Shown here in pieces: positions 46,546 to 59,000 of a DNA stretch of 64,000 bases. The translations under genes and the position numbers were made by a program. The notes below the pieces were generated by a model, which saw nothing but the letters and a program-made list of their open reading frames with translations, did not search any database and had not been told where the DNA came from. The stretch covers positions 20,722,129-20,786,128 of the forward strand of contig JABAKD010000002.1 in the NCBI GenBank assembly GCA_012845835.1, given 5' to 3'. The stretch comes from Undaria pinnatifida. Its lineage: Eukaryota; Sar; Phaeophyceae; Laminariales; Alariaceae. Position 1 is the stretch's first letter, and every line of letters begins with the position of its first letter.

Positions 46546-48012
46546 TGGAGGAGGGACATGGTCGCCACACCGAAGAACGTTTGTTGCAGCGACCGGGAGC
46601 CGGAGGAAGAACGGAGGTTCGGTTGGATGAAAGGCGCACGCTGCTGTTGCCGGGGCGTGACCGAGATGCCCGTTTTGCACCGACGCGAACGATGCGTCAG
46701 GCGGAGGTTTTGCAGCAGCTAGAGCTAGGAGGCATTACGATGATGCGTAATAACTGGCCGGGCGAGTATCACGCGGGGGGGGCATTGCATTGGCAGATAT
46801 CGAGCTGTCGGTAGCTCTCTGTTTCCGACAATAGGTATCCAGAGGATGGACCCCCGATGTGGGCACGCCGTCTTACATGCGGAACACCCCAAAAAAACTC
46901 GAAGCACATACGCCCGGTGCTTCGGAGTACCCCCAAGAGATACCAAAACTCAGTATAACCACACCATGTCAAGTGCCAATCGGTATATCCCCGTCATTTG
47001 TGCATTTCCCCGATGTGCCGCAATCTGGCGAAAAAAACTAATGGCATACTGCTTCCGGGCCTTTTCTCGTTTTTGACGGGCACGTTTGCTAATGTCGCGA
47101 CAGAGATCCCACTGTAGTTAAACAACCTACGACTATTCGTCGCCTTCTGATTGTCAATCGTGGGATCGCTTGAAGGGAAAATACGCGGGAGTCAACCTTG
47201 GTGAGAGATCCGATACTTCGAACGGACAGACACTATGCTTCCGTTTCAGATACCCCAGTCAGTGGACACTGGGGAATAAATAAACACGGTACACATGGAC
47301 ATTTTTCGCGTAGGAGTAGCACTTATGACAACGGGAAACTCGCATCGGTCAAAACGACAAATATCAGTAAGGACCCTGCCTGATCCAGATGACACTCAGG
47401 GAACACTTGGTATATACATCGGAACCAGCATCATCAGTGTGGGCATGCCGGAGAAGAAGCGAACTGCTTATTACTGGAATTTCATTTTCCTTCCGACAAT
47501 GGGTAGAAATAAGTTATCCCAAAGAAAAGCCAATACTCGTGTTCCTTTAGCCAGTACGACACGCGAAAAGTGACAAACCGATTCACCGATAAGCACCTCT
47601 CTCGATCATGAAACCACAATGAACAGCCGTGGGCTCTCACATCAGAGCACGGCGCAGAGTACAGTCGCCAACAACCATTACATTCACCTTCGCGCCAACA
47701 ACTATCACCTTCACCTTTACACGCATCTGAGAGAAAACGGTAACGTTTTTACTACCTATCACCGTGCCACCACCGCGTTCCAACCGCCCACTATATAGCA
47801 GCCAGCCCTAAATCCTGCCCTCGGTTCCATCTTCTACATCCATCAAGCACAGCACACTAAGCGGACGTGCAAAAAAGTACAGAAGAACATGCCTCCGTAC
47901 ATTTACCTAAAACGTAACCCCCGTAGCTCTAGGGGCCATACAATCAACATCACTGCAAGTCACGACGAAAACGTAAGGCAACTCGGGTCCACACAGTCAT
48001 TATCACTATAGG
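46546..48012. other. Intergenic, no supported gene
   Basis: Between the foldback cluster and the 3' end of the HIT zinc-finger gene. Only short motif-free ORFs are present. Confidence 0.45.
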
Positions 48013-50160
48013 TCACGACGCGAATTTAAGACAACGGGTCTCCTTGTGTTGCTCGGAGCACTTGGTGCAGCAGAACCGGGACCCGCAACGCGTGCATGTG
48101 TACAGCCCAAGGTAGCCGCAGACGGAGCAGAACGCCCTCGGCGGCTGCTTCGACACCGGAGCCTCGATGCTCAACGCCGTTGCACCCCCCGGGTACACGC
48201 AGAGCTCGTTCGTCTAACGCATACAGAGCAAGCATGCAGACCCGGGAGCAACGAGCAGGGGAGGGAGGGAGAGGTTGTCTGTTCCTGGGCCCTTCGGAGA
48301 GCAGCTTTTAGATCATTGGTCGCAGCACTTCAGCACGGGTTAGGATAGCACAGTAAGCGGGCGGGATGGGCCGCTGCGAGCTATATTTTCGATCAAGAGG
48401 TCGATTGAACGAGGGCTGTAAGTACTGAAAAATCGAAAAAAAACACATCTGACCGCAAAACAAAATTCAATATCCTGGCTCTCGATTGAAGCGGGAAAAA
48501 AGAGCGCTTTTTATCTACTCTGTATTACTGCAAAAATAATCTGATCCCAAGCACTTTGTCCCCCGAAACTTGAAGGCCATCCTACAGGAAATAAACAGCC
48601 TCACAGCCAGTGAAGCGGCCGCGCAGCCGGCGCGCCGAGAACAACGGGCAGACGATGGCTACGTCGGCGCAAGCGCAGGTTCAACAAGTAGGCGGGCAGC
48701 GCCATTTTTTACCGCTACATCTCGGCGATGTCCCACAACGGGAGAAAAGTCTGAGCTCCATCGAACTTTGTCGTAACAAAGATTTCCTGCGCAAAAAAAA
48801 ACGGGCAACTGAAAACTTCAACGACCCATGCCGCGTTGCATAGCACAGGCGGTGCCATAGCAAGAATCGGCGGGAGTTGCTAAAATTCTGTGTCTTCCAC
48901 AGGACCGCAGGGATACGACGGGTGTTCCTAAACGTAACGTAGCGCTCGCACAAAAGAAGAAAGAACCTCGCATGAGGTCCCGCTCCAGCCCGTTTGGAAA
49001 AGCGCGTGTTCACCTGAAACAAAACAGGCGTATCCATCGGACGCGAGCGGCTTCAATTCCAACGCACCGCAAGCGCTCATCCAGCCAACAACACCAACCC
49101 AAAACGTCCTCGATTTTCATGCCTAGAGGGTGAAAGCACTACGCAAAAAAAAATAAACAGAAACAGAGGTCTTACCAATTCATAGAGGACCTGGTGCAGG
49201 CTCTTGAACTTGCGTTCTTTCCTGCGCGCATTTCGCACCGAAGACGCCAAGAAGGTGGAGACCGGTTAAGCGAATGACGGAGGGGAGGGGGGGAAAGAGA
49301 GGGGGGGTCGCTTGAGGTTTGCGAAAAATGCATTCATATGTACTCCAGGACTACCGCAGCCGAACTCGTAGCTAACGCGGCTTGCGGCTTTAGCCTTTGG
49401 GGACCCAGGCATAATTCCTAAAAAACTCCAAACGCCAAACGCGGTCTTGTCAATATTCGAGGAAGAACGTGCAAAAGTTCACGTATCATATTGCTGCACG
49501 CGTGCCGAGGAGATCCTTCCGTTGAATTCCGGAGAGATATCTCTTACCTCGGGTTAATTCGTGTGGCCGGTGCTGTAATTGCCACTTTTTCATTCAAATC
49601 CTTCGACGTCCCTAGAGAGATATCGGGAAACAGGCACTCCGTTTATCGGAGCCGGCCTTTGGCGGAGAAAACAACGTCCGCGTTAATACAGCGCCTTAAG
49701 CAAGTCTTTGCTTGGGGGGCGCGACTGCCAATCTTTCGCAACAACCATCTGGGCCTCACCCCCCACATTACATATCTCGACGTGTGCGCGGCTACGTTTT
49801 GCTCTTTGACCGTTGACGCTACAGACATGTGTGTGGTGTCAAACGCACACACGCGAAAACCAAGTAATTAACAACGCAAAAACAAATAAAATAAGCAATC
49901 GGTCAAGAAAAAAATCTTGACCGCCAAAAACGACGTGCGGGGAGAAGGTCGACAGCGTACCCCCGCCCCCTCGTCCGGCTGCTCGCGAAAACTCACCATT
50001 TATCGATTTCCCCCTTGTTTTTGCCCTTGCTGCCTGGAGCCTTGCCCGACCGCCTCGCCCTCTGTCTGTCCCCTCGCTCGTCGTCTTCATCCAAGGCGAA
50101 CTCATCGTCTTGCTCTCCACCCTGAACGCGCCGAGAGTTTGTTTCCCTTTGTTTAGTCAT
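48013..50160 (-). CDS. ZNHIT1: HIT zinc-finger protein, ZNHIT1/SWC6 (VPS71)-like
   Basis: Three exons on the minus strand: 50160-49997, 49221-49176 and 48213-48013 (TGA). Introns are phase 2 and 0 and the protein is 136 aa, slightly shorter than animal ZNHIT1. Exon 1 encodes an acidic then basic N-terminus. The tiny exon 2 gives KERKFKSLHQVLYEL, the conserved basic helix before the finger. Exon 3 has SKQPPRAFCSVCG and a complete HIT finger with ligands C99, C102, C110, C113, C118, C122, H126 and C131, ending ETRCLKFAS. In yeast, plants and animals this protein is a subunit of the SWR1/SRCAP nucleosome remodeller that deposits H2A.Z in the nucleus. The 46-bp exon was accepted because both phases and the homologous residues fit. 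The gene is divergent from the WD40 gene. Confidence 0.9.
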
Positions 50161-51264
50161 TGTCGCGGAAATTCGCGTGAAACTTGAAAAAGCGCGTCGC
50201 GTGCGTCGTGCAGAGGTGGGGGCCGCCAAAGTCGAGAAAATACACTTCGAAAGTACAGGTATTTGACAACAACAGAAGACAAACCTCGTAGTATGCCGCC
50301 GCCACGGGCAGCACCAACATGTGCAACGCAAAACGCAACGCATGCCACCCGGCACCCGAGGTTGCCGACGACCAGCTCCAGCTCGGTCGGTCACGAGAAC
50401 GGTTCGCCGCTACACAAGCAGCCGAACCGATTACGCTGAGCATCATAAATGAGAGCGTTCGGCTACAATAAGCATCGCAACAAACGTTAGCACACGAGAG
50501 TAGCTCCAAGGGTAAACAAGGGACCTATGACTCTATTCCGGTGCGAGAGAAGGGGCCCCATGTCACACCGCACCATATTGTCAGGTGTGTTGGGCCATGT
50601 TATACGCAACCATCGTTGAGAATAATGTGCGGGCGCCGCCCTAGAGAAAGAGTACGCGTGCAACGCGCATATAAATGTTGCAATATTGGAACCAAAGGAA
50701 CCGAAGCACAAACGAACCACAGACGTTCCTTGAGGAGCGATCTTTCTGCGTTCTTTTTTGGGCAGACGACAGAAAGCTGTATACGGCAACCATTCCGCGC
50801 CACCGTGCGGGATAGCAGAATACACCTAGGTTTTTGACCCCGATCCGCGACGCTGATTGGTCAACTCAGCCTCGTGCCGGTTTTTGACACCAACTCCTTG
50901 CGGTACATCGTACCGCGGCTTTTCAGCTCGGCCGTCACCGCTTTATGACGTGACCCACACCACTTTCTGTCGGAAAATATACCAGGGCTCGGTTCTTACT
51001 CTTCTTATTTTTCTGTGGGACATCGACTCCATGGACGTACATACGTGAGTGAGTGCGTGTGTCTTGGTTCTGTCACGTACACATCATCCTCCATATTGAT
51101 AGAGGTACCTTGCGCGTGCGTCGTACGTACGCGACTCTCGGGTCTGCTGGCGTGCCTCGTGCGTGCTTTTGTGCCTCGCGCGGAGCATGTTAACTTTTCA
51201 AGGTTGTGTTCTGTAAGGTACGCACAAACCATACCCGGGGTATTTGCCCCGGGTATTACCCTAC

Positions 51265-51610
51265 AAATAACTTCTGCAAGTTCTGTAGAACATTCATACC
51301 CGTACCCGGAACTTCTGGAAGTTTTGTACCACATTCATACCCGTACCCGGAACTTCTGGAAGTTCTGTACACCAGTGCCACAAATACCCGGGGTACGAGT
51401 ATATCATTTTTATAGCTTATGTGAGTTCTGTACGCCCGTGCCACAATGCCCGGAACTTCTGTGAGTTCTGCAACACTTCCGTACCGTACCCGGAGTTTCT
51501 GTAAGTTCTGTAAGATCCCCATACCCTAACCCGGAACTTCCGTGACTTCTGTAAGACTGTGGCACAATATCCGGGGTACGGATATGCTTTTGTTACAATA
51601 CCCGGGGAGC
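51265..51610 (+). repeat. Minisatellite array, left (~41-bp unit)
   Basis: Repeats of CCCGTACCCGGAACTTCTGG + AAGTTCTGTA with alternating spacers (CCACATTCATA or CGCCCGTGCCACAATA). The period is 41 bp at 51301-51342. Each unit holds the palindrome AACTTCTGGAAGTT or a variant. Confidence 0.85.
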
Positions 51611-52344
51611 CCACATGCATTAATTCAGATTGCATTTTATTATGATGTCATATCTTGCCGTCAATGAAACCAACCGAACATCGAATGTACATACAGCTGT
51701 CGCAGTACGTTACCGTATATGATAGTAGCACTATGATGTAGGTCTTGTTCATGTTTCCTTCGTTTCTAACCCGTGGGCACGTACTATATTAACGAGGGAC
51801 ACTTTTGGATCAAAAATATTCATTTCTTGCTAGTCGAATTGAATTTAATTCGGTTGGGTGGAAACACACGAATTTGACTCCTATCGGAAAAGCACGTGTC
51901 GCGTATTGTCAACGTTTTTTCCGATCGGAATAATACATAGAAGATCTGCCGTGACGACGATGCAGCTACCATCGACGTCTTGAACTATCCTTTGTGCTTT
52001 CGGTAGTTTCGCTTCTTTGTCGCGGCACTTGGCTTATCGAGCTGTGGCGGCAAGTATGGGCTTGCGACCGCCATTATTTGTTTTGAAGCGCCACAGCCGG
52101 GGTACGCTATGGTATGATCTGTTACAGCGCAGTATAGCCGTGAGCGCAGCTGTTGTCCCGGTCGCCACCCATTGAGGTTCACGATTTATCGCCTCTCTCG
52201 GTGGTAATTTTGTCGATAATTCATAATTCCCTTAAAGCTACGACAGATTACCTCGGGGACATTGGCCCAGTGAGAACATGCCATCCATGCAAGTTGGATT
52301 AGATCCTCCACTTCAAATAGAACTCCCCCCCGAGGGGGTGTGCA

Positions 52345-52735
52345 TTTACCTGGGTATTACTCGTACCCGGAACTTCTGCAAGTTCTGTAGGGCATTCATA
52401 CCCGTACCCGGAACTTCTGTAAGTTCTCTACGCCCGTGCCACAACACCCGGAACTTCTGGAAGTTCTGTAAGACTTTCATACCCGTACCCGAACTTCTGT
52501 TAGTTCCGTAGGACATTCATACCCGTACCCGGAACTTCTGTGAGTTCTGTACACCCCGTGCCACAATACCCGGGGTACGGGAACAGCACCTTTTGTACCC
52601 GCCCGGAACTTCTGTGAGTTCTGTACGCCCGTCCCACAGTACGCGGAACTTCTGGAAGTTCTGTAACACTTTGATACCCGTACCCGAAACTTCTGGAAGT
52701 TCTGTAAGACTCCCATACCCTTACTCGGAATCCAC
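52345..52735 (+). repeat. Minisatellite array, right (~41-bp unit)
   Basis: The same unit as at 51265-51610, about nine copies and in the same orientation, although the flanking arms are inverted. The ORFs across it encode repeated peptides such as GTSGSS and are artefacts. Confidence 0.85.
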
Positions 52736-53847
52736 AAACCCTACAGAACATAACCTTGAAAAATTTCATGCCTAGGTGTTGCGAGTTACGTGTACTGGTA
52801 TGCTTGTGCGTGTGGGGTGATTGGCATGTGTGGTACTACTGTAGTGGAGACGATCGCATAACACGTAGCCAGTGCGGACTATATACCAGGCCTTGTCGTA
52901 ACACGTTCCCAGTGCGGACATATATCAGACCTCCTGGTACACGTCTCCGGTAATATTATCCGCATACGTACGTCCCGAGAAGATGTGAGAGTGAGAGAGA
53001 CAGCGCGCGTAGACGTAGGTAACACATTTTACAGGCTCGCGCACGAGGCACGCCAGCAGACCCGAGACTCGCGTACGTACGACGCAATATTTTAACGCAA
53101 GGTACCTATTAATAGAGGATGATGCGTAGGTCACAGAATCGAGACTAACGCACTCACGTATATACGTCCATGGAATCGATGTCCCACAGAAAATTAAGAA
53201 TAAGAACCGAGCCCTGGTATAGTTTCCGACAGAAGGCGGTGTGGATCACGTCAGAAAGCGGTGACGGCCGAGCTGGAAAGCCGCGGTATGATGTACCGCA
53301 AGGAGTTGGTGTCAAAAAACGGTACGAGGCTGAGTTGACCAATCAGCGTCGCAGATCGGGGTCAAAAACCTAAGTGCATTCTGCTGTACCGCACGGTGGC
53401 GCGGAATGGTTGCGGTATACAGCTTTCTGTCGTCTGCCCTTCTTTTTTTCTCGCACGTACATGCCCCCGAAACAAAACCAAGACCACAGACGCTAGACCA
53501 GTTTCTGACGAGTTCTGTTTTCCGTTCTTATAATACGTACTGCTTATGGACGGCGTACGAAGAGGCGGCGTGGTTGTACCTGGTCCTCTGTGTAGTTGTC
53601 GGCTTCCAACGCTTCCAGACGCGCGTCTTTAACCTGCGACGAAAATCGCACAGATATACGTACGTCACGAAAAGGTGGACAACAACAAAGCGCGAAACGT
53701 CGGCAAGCATGGTCAGATGAGTTTTAATTTCACGACTAAAGATCGCTACCCTTGCGCGCTGCTATTAAGAGTGTCGACCGCCCGCGCTAAACGCTGCTGC
53801 TGTTGTTCCTGCGGTCCGTATCGGTGGATTGCACGCCTGCCGGACTA

Positions 53848-54075
53848 TCAATGCCATCGGCACTTTTTGCGCTTCGCCTGTTGAAACAACTCTTCCGACT
53901 GCTGCTGTGCATACTGCTGTACCTGGTTCCGGGTTTCCTCGTCCACCACTCGCATGGACTTGCTCAGCACCACCGCCCTCCCTGCGTAAGATGCGATCCG
54001 CAGATAACGGAGGGAAGCATGGAAGTGCCTTGGCATAAGAGACAAGCGTCTTTGGGACGTATACATTGAAAACAC
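53848..54075 (-). CDS. Small ORF or terminal exon, unknown
   Basis: A 75-codon ORF. Its C-terminal half (SKSMRVVDEETRNQVQQYAQ, then QQSEELFQQAKRKK) has a believable amphipathic, coiled-coil composition, unlike its alternative frames. The N-terminal half is Arg/Ser/Leu-rich without acidic residues (MFSMYTSQRRLSLMPRHFHA), as in a mitochondrial presequence. Alternatively CTTACGCAG at 53990-53982 is an acceptor and this is the last exon (53981-53848) of a gene lying further right. No family is recognised. Confidence 0.3.
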   Translation of the reverse strand: MFSMYTSQRRLSLMPRHFHASLRYLRIASYAGRAVVLSKSMRVVDEETRNQVQQYAQQQSEELFQQAKRKKCRWH

Positions 54076-54693
54076 GTAGCAGAAGAGTTGGCGAACGGTG
54101 AAAGAAATATCGCGGTACGCGAACGCCCTCTCGCACTAGGGGGATGCGGTCGTGAACGCTCGTGGTCTGGCTAAACCGCTTCTCCTTACGTCGTAGCCTG
54201 CTGTACCGCAACTGCGGCACACCTCTGGAGAAACTTGCTGTGCTGAACAAAATTGACACCAGTTACCTACCTGAGGCTCTCTTTGTTGTTTTACGGGGCG
54301 GGGCGAGGCCACTGCCTTGCACCGTGGCATTCCATGCCTTCCTCTTTCCTTGAGACATGGCTTCCTTGGTTGAGTTCCCCACCTCTCAACGCCTGAGCGA
54401 AGGCAACCATGTGCTGCGCTTGCTTGCTCGATTCGGCCGCACGGGGTTTCCATACACCTTTAGTTGCGTATTTTTCAGTTTCACGGGACTGTCAAATTCT
54501 TAAAAATGTAAATTTGAAGTCGAACGCGGCTGCCTTGCTTGCCGTTGCCTTCCGCGATACGACGGCGGTACCACAAGCGAGCTCGTATGGTTGTCGTCGG
54601 CATAGCCAGCGAATCGCCACAAAAAATGTGCTGTCTTGTGCTGTTATAGGTTTCCTGCATTTCTTTGTGTCCGTTTTTTTGTGTGTGCTTGAG

Positions 54694-55185
54694 GCATGGA
54701 CGATGGAGGTCATATGGTTGTTGGATGGAGCCATGCTCTCTGGGCTACGCCGTGCCACGCAGCGTTCGTCAGGGGGCGGCGGCGGCGCTGCCGGGCGAGC
54801 GCGGGTGTCGTTGGAAGTGTTCGTCACGGAATTTTACCGAGCGCTCTGCTTCGGCAGCGGTAGCAGCGATCACGGCGCGAAAGGACGGAGCCAAGCTAAG
54901 ACGCGGCAGCTTATTGAAAGGATATGCGTCCTCTTCGACCTCGTTGATGTCGACAGTGCGGGTGTTATCGATTGGGTAGATTTTACAGATTTCTGTGTGT
55001 ACATCAGGGGGCGCGATTCGGGGAACCAGGGGCTAGAGGAGGAGTCCGGGGCACCGACAACCGAACAGAAGCGCGTTCAGGACAGCGAAATAACTCGCTT
55101 CACGGAAAAGCTTGGCTACATCGACCGGAGCTCGCACTGCCATGAGGTTGGTGCTGATGCTCTACGTAAATAGACTAGTCTACAT

Positions 55186-55256
<71 letters not shown>

Positions 55257-55284
55257 ATAGTAGTAAGTAGTAGTAGTATTGTAT

Positions 55285-55325
<41 letters not shown>

Positions 55326-55342
55326 ATAGTAGCAGTAGTATT

Positions 55343-55373
<31 letters not shown>

Positions 55374-55452
55374 CAGTAGTAGTGGTGGTAGTAGTAGTAG
55401 TGGTGGTGGTGGTGGTAGTAGTAGTAGTAGTAGCGGTGGTAGTGGTAGTACT

Positions 55453-55500
<48 letters not shown>

Positions 55501-55983
55501 ATAGCAGTAATTTAGCAGTACTAATAGTAGTAGTAAGTAGTAGTAGTCGTAGTAGTAATAGTGGGAACCAAAGGATACGCCAGCTAGCGCTGGATTGCGA
55601 AAGCAATTGAGTTAAATCAACACACGACGTGTATGAAAAAACGCGGAAGTGTGGTGAGCTTATGCTTTATTTTTGCCCATCCGCCGGAGAAAAAAAAAAG
55701 AAGTGGTTGTGCTCTGTGCATGTATGAAATCACCAGCTGGAAATTACGAAGACCGATTGTAAACTTCAAGCATACACAAGCACAAATGGTGGGCCAATCC
55801 CAAGGTTTGGCCATGTGATGTTGGTCGTTGTCGTAGTGGGAGATCCTCTACTCGTATAGCCCCGACACACCTAACGCCAACTATTAATAGTATGGTTTCC
55901 ATACGAGGTACCAGTATATGAAGTGTCATACTGTTGTTGTAGTTGTTGTTATTGTCGGTTGTTGTTGTCGTTGTTGCTGTTGC

Positions 55984-56035
<52 letters not shown>

Positions 56036-59000
56036 ATTGTTGTTGTTGTTTCTGTTGTTGTTGTTGTTCTCACATTAACTCGCATAATCAAGTCCGTGGC
56101 CACAGGAGGACAGGTTCCAGTTACTCTGGATATTATTGTATACCAGCATTGCATCACGTTCGTAGAGGTGGAAATATGTAAGGGTCGTTCCTAACGTAGC
56201 TATTATTTCGGTATGACCGAAAGTTTCGGTTTTACCCGAATGGTCAAACCTAAAAATTTCACCCCCGGCAAAACTTTCACTTTTTTAAAAAAAAACTAAA
56301 ATTTAGGTACTAAGGGTGTAGAGGATCGGGCAGCGGCACCGCTTGAGCTATGCAACCACTCGCGAGCGCACGAGACCGAGCAGGTTCGTTCCCATGGTCA
56401 TTGGCAGGTCATGGCTGATCGCAGAAGGCGCAGCGAGCTTCTGACCTCTCGTCGTCGAATTGACAAAGTGACCGCACCGAGGCGGCCGACCGAACGAGCT
56501 CGCTGACGGCAATAGCTGAGACTTTTGTCACGTTGGGCGTTGTAGCGCGACGAGTTGGTGATGGATTTCCCTCCCAAAGGCACCGACACGTGCCTACGAG
56601 TAAGGCCGACTCCAGTGGGACAAACACGTAGGTGTCTTCCGCGAGCATTGCTGTTGTAGTGACGGTTTTGCGCCGGGTGGACGATTGTTTTGCGAGCCAA
56701 CTGAAGTTCGTACTCGTGAATATTCAACCTTCGCATATTTCGGTAAAATGCCGAAATTTCATCTAAACTGAAAGTGCTGTACGTATCGTTAGGACCGACC
56801 CTAACACAAGAACCTGGTATACCTGAACCTGCATTTTAGATGCCCATCGAATAGTCGCGTTCGACGGTGTCCAATATATCGACTCTATGTTTAGGCCCAA
56901 CCAACACTGTCAACTGTCTTCTGCCACTATCATTGGACCCGTTGTCATTCCGGCGTCCGGTGCGTTTACTCGCAGATTCGGAGTATGCGCTTCGTCAAAG
57001 AAATTGATCTACTTGTGGTTGTCGAGGGTACCGCAATACTGAAAATCTACTCGGCGGGGCTGCATAAAGTGGGACAGATCGAGCCTGCAATTAGCGTGCG
57101 AAAGCTGATGATCGACAACAACCAGCGTTCCAAAAAAAATACCGGGAAGAAGGGTAAAACGCATGGCGGTAGTGGTGCCACTGCAAGAGCCGAGGTTTCG
57201 GCGACAGTTGTGACAGGGCAAGAGGTGACCACGCGTTCAATGCTTGGGGGCTTGGCATGACCAACTGCTCACAACTAGTGTTCTTTCGTGTTATCGAGGC
57301 GATGCTCATCAGTCATGGCACGGCACACTGCTGTATGCCGCAGAAGCGTGCAAAACATTATGTGAATAGGTACTTCAAAGGTTGCAAGGAATTAAGCCTG
57401 CAAACCTACATACAGTATGATACACGATTTCAGACAGCGACAACAACATTATCATCAACAAAACCGCATTTCTCGCTCACTTTTTCCCCTTACGGTGGAT
57501 CAGGATGGCTTGGCGGTTCTCGCGGTGGAATACATCGGGAACGTTAACCGAGTAGCCGTCGCTTGCGCCGATGGATATCTCACCGTCTGGGAGATCGACA
57601 CCTATAAGATGCTAAGCTACACCCGCCTGAAGGATGTGCAAGTAGGGCTCAGGTTCTGCCCCGCCATGAACGTGCTTACTTCTTGGGGCGTGGACGATTT
57701 CAACCATGAAATTCTCGTGTGGGACGTGGACACGCTTAAGATTCTACACGTTCTTGACGGGCACTGCGAGCCAATCAAGGACATCTGCGAGGTCGCTCCA
57801 CCACCGTCCTCAAAAATTATCGATGGAAAGAAGAAAAACTGGGAACCGATGCTAGGTGGGTCGTGATGTGATGCTCAAGGAGAGGGGCACCCCTATCTTT
57901 GCAGTAAGCATCGCGTATCTGAGAGGCATTGAACAATATTCAGATTCCGCGCAAAACGTCGAAATAGCCAACAAGAGACTGTGTCGTGATGCGCCCCGCG
58001 AAATACGCTAGTACGCTTTTACATTGTGCACCCCAACGTGCTCTTTCGCTCAACTCCAATGCCGTTTGGTTCTTTTCCACTCGGTTCGGACACGGACATC
58101 GGTAACGCTTCGATTTCAACGCATCAGTGACCGCTGGTATGGACGGCAAGGTGGTCATGTGGAATCTACGGATGGGAATTGGGGGAAAGTACAAGGCGCC
58201 AAAGAAGGTACCCCCATTGCCATGGAGGCCTGTTGATACTGAGGCGTTTCTAAGATCGGGCTGGTCAATACAGGGCTGGTCAATACAGCGCCAGCTTTTT
58301 TTTACTTGTCTTAGGAGCATTGCGCGAATTTTTAACGATTGTGTTAACAGTTGAGAACGTTGCCCCGCTTCCTTATTTCCTGGCTAGAGAACTACCGAGG
58401 GTCGGGGTCAATTGTCGGTGAATGACCGGAATATTCGAGTGTCCACCTACTCCTCAAGCGCGTACGTTTTAACTTGGCTTTCTGACCCTGTCGCTTGTCC
58501 CCTTGGCCCGACGTACTACCGCATCAAGCTGTTCATCTTGATTGGGCACTACCACGGGGTCCTGTCACTCGCTTACTCGGATGAGCACGACTTCGTCTTG
58601 TCGGCGGGGTTTGACTTCGACGCCAACTGCTGGGACCGTAGCACCAGCCACCTGCACATGAAGCTCACGGGCCACACCCGCTCGCTCATCGGCGTGGTCA
58701 TCGTGGAACATGAGACCCAACGGGCCGTCACCGGAGACGAAGGTGGCTCCTTCCGCATCTGGGACATTCGACGGAGGCACTCCGACCATGGCGCGTGTCT
58801 ACAGTCGTTCTCTCTCCGCAACACGCGGGCCTCGCCTCGAACGATGGTCGTCACGTGGCGCGGAGGTCTGGTCGTAGCCGGGAGCAAAATGCACGCTTTC
58901 CGAGCGGCGCGGAATATTACGGTCGGGGCGTCTCCGTCGGGTGTCTGGTTCTCCTCTTATACCGGCGAGTTGTGCGTTCTCCTGCGGGAGGCCGTTCTGC

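Larger units (their letters stand above)
50760..53443. repeat. Long inverted-repeat element (arms ~400 bp)
   Basis: The left arm (about 50760-51165) and right arm (about 53035-53443) are near reverse complements. Shared blocks include GGGCAGACGACAGAAAGCTG, ACCATTCCGCGCCACCGTGC, ACGCTGATTGGTCAACTCAG, CCAGGGCTCGGTTCTTA and GTCGTACGTACGCGA. A further inverted pair (TTTTCAAGGTT.TGTTCTGT) lies at about 51195 and 52745. The loop of about 1.9 kb carries minisatellites and no transposase, so this looks like a non-autonomous foldback or TIR element. Confidence 0.85.
50161..54693. other. Region between divergent genes, filled by an inverted-repeat element
   Basis: Both promoters should lie at its ends, but I could not locate them. 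Most of it is the inverted-repeat element at 50760-53443. A small minus-strand ORF is at 53848-54075. ORFs at 54100-54450 are unassigned; one of them could contain the missing first exon of the WD40 gene. Confidence 0.5.

Noticed and set aside
51265-52735. CRISPR-like array
   Set aside because: Regular spacing, but repeats and spacers are both degenerate copies of one another, the host is eukaryotic, and there are no cas genes.
50760-53443. Autonomous DNA transposon
   Set aside because: Inverted arms are clear, but no transposase-like frame lies in the loop. Called non-autonomous.
55175-55606. Thr/Leu/Tyr homopolymer ORF
   Set aside because: Translation of the TAG microsatellite.
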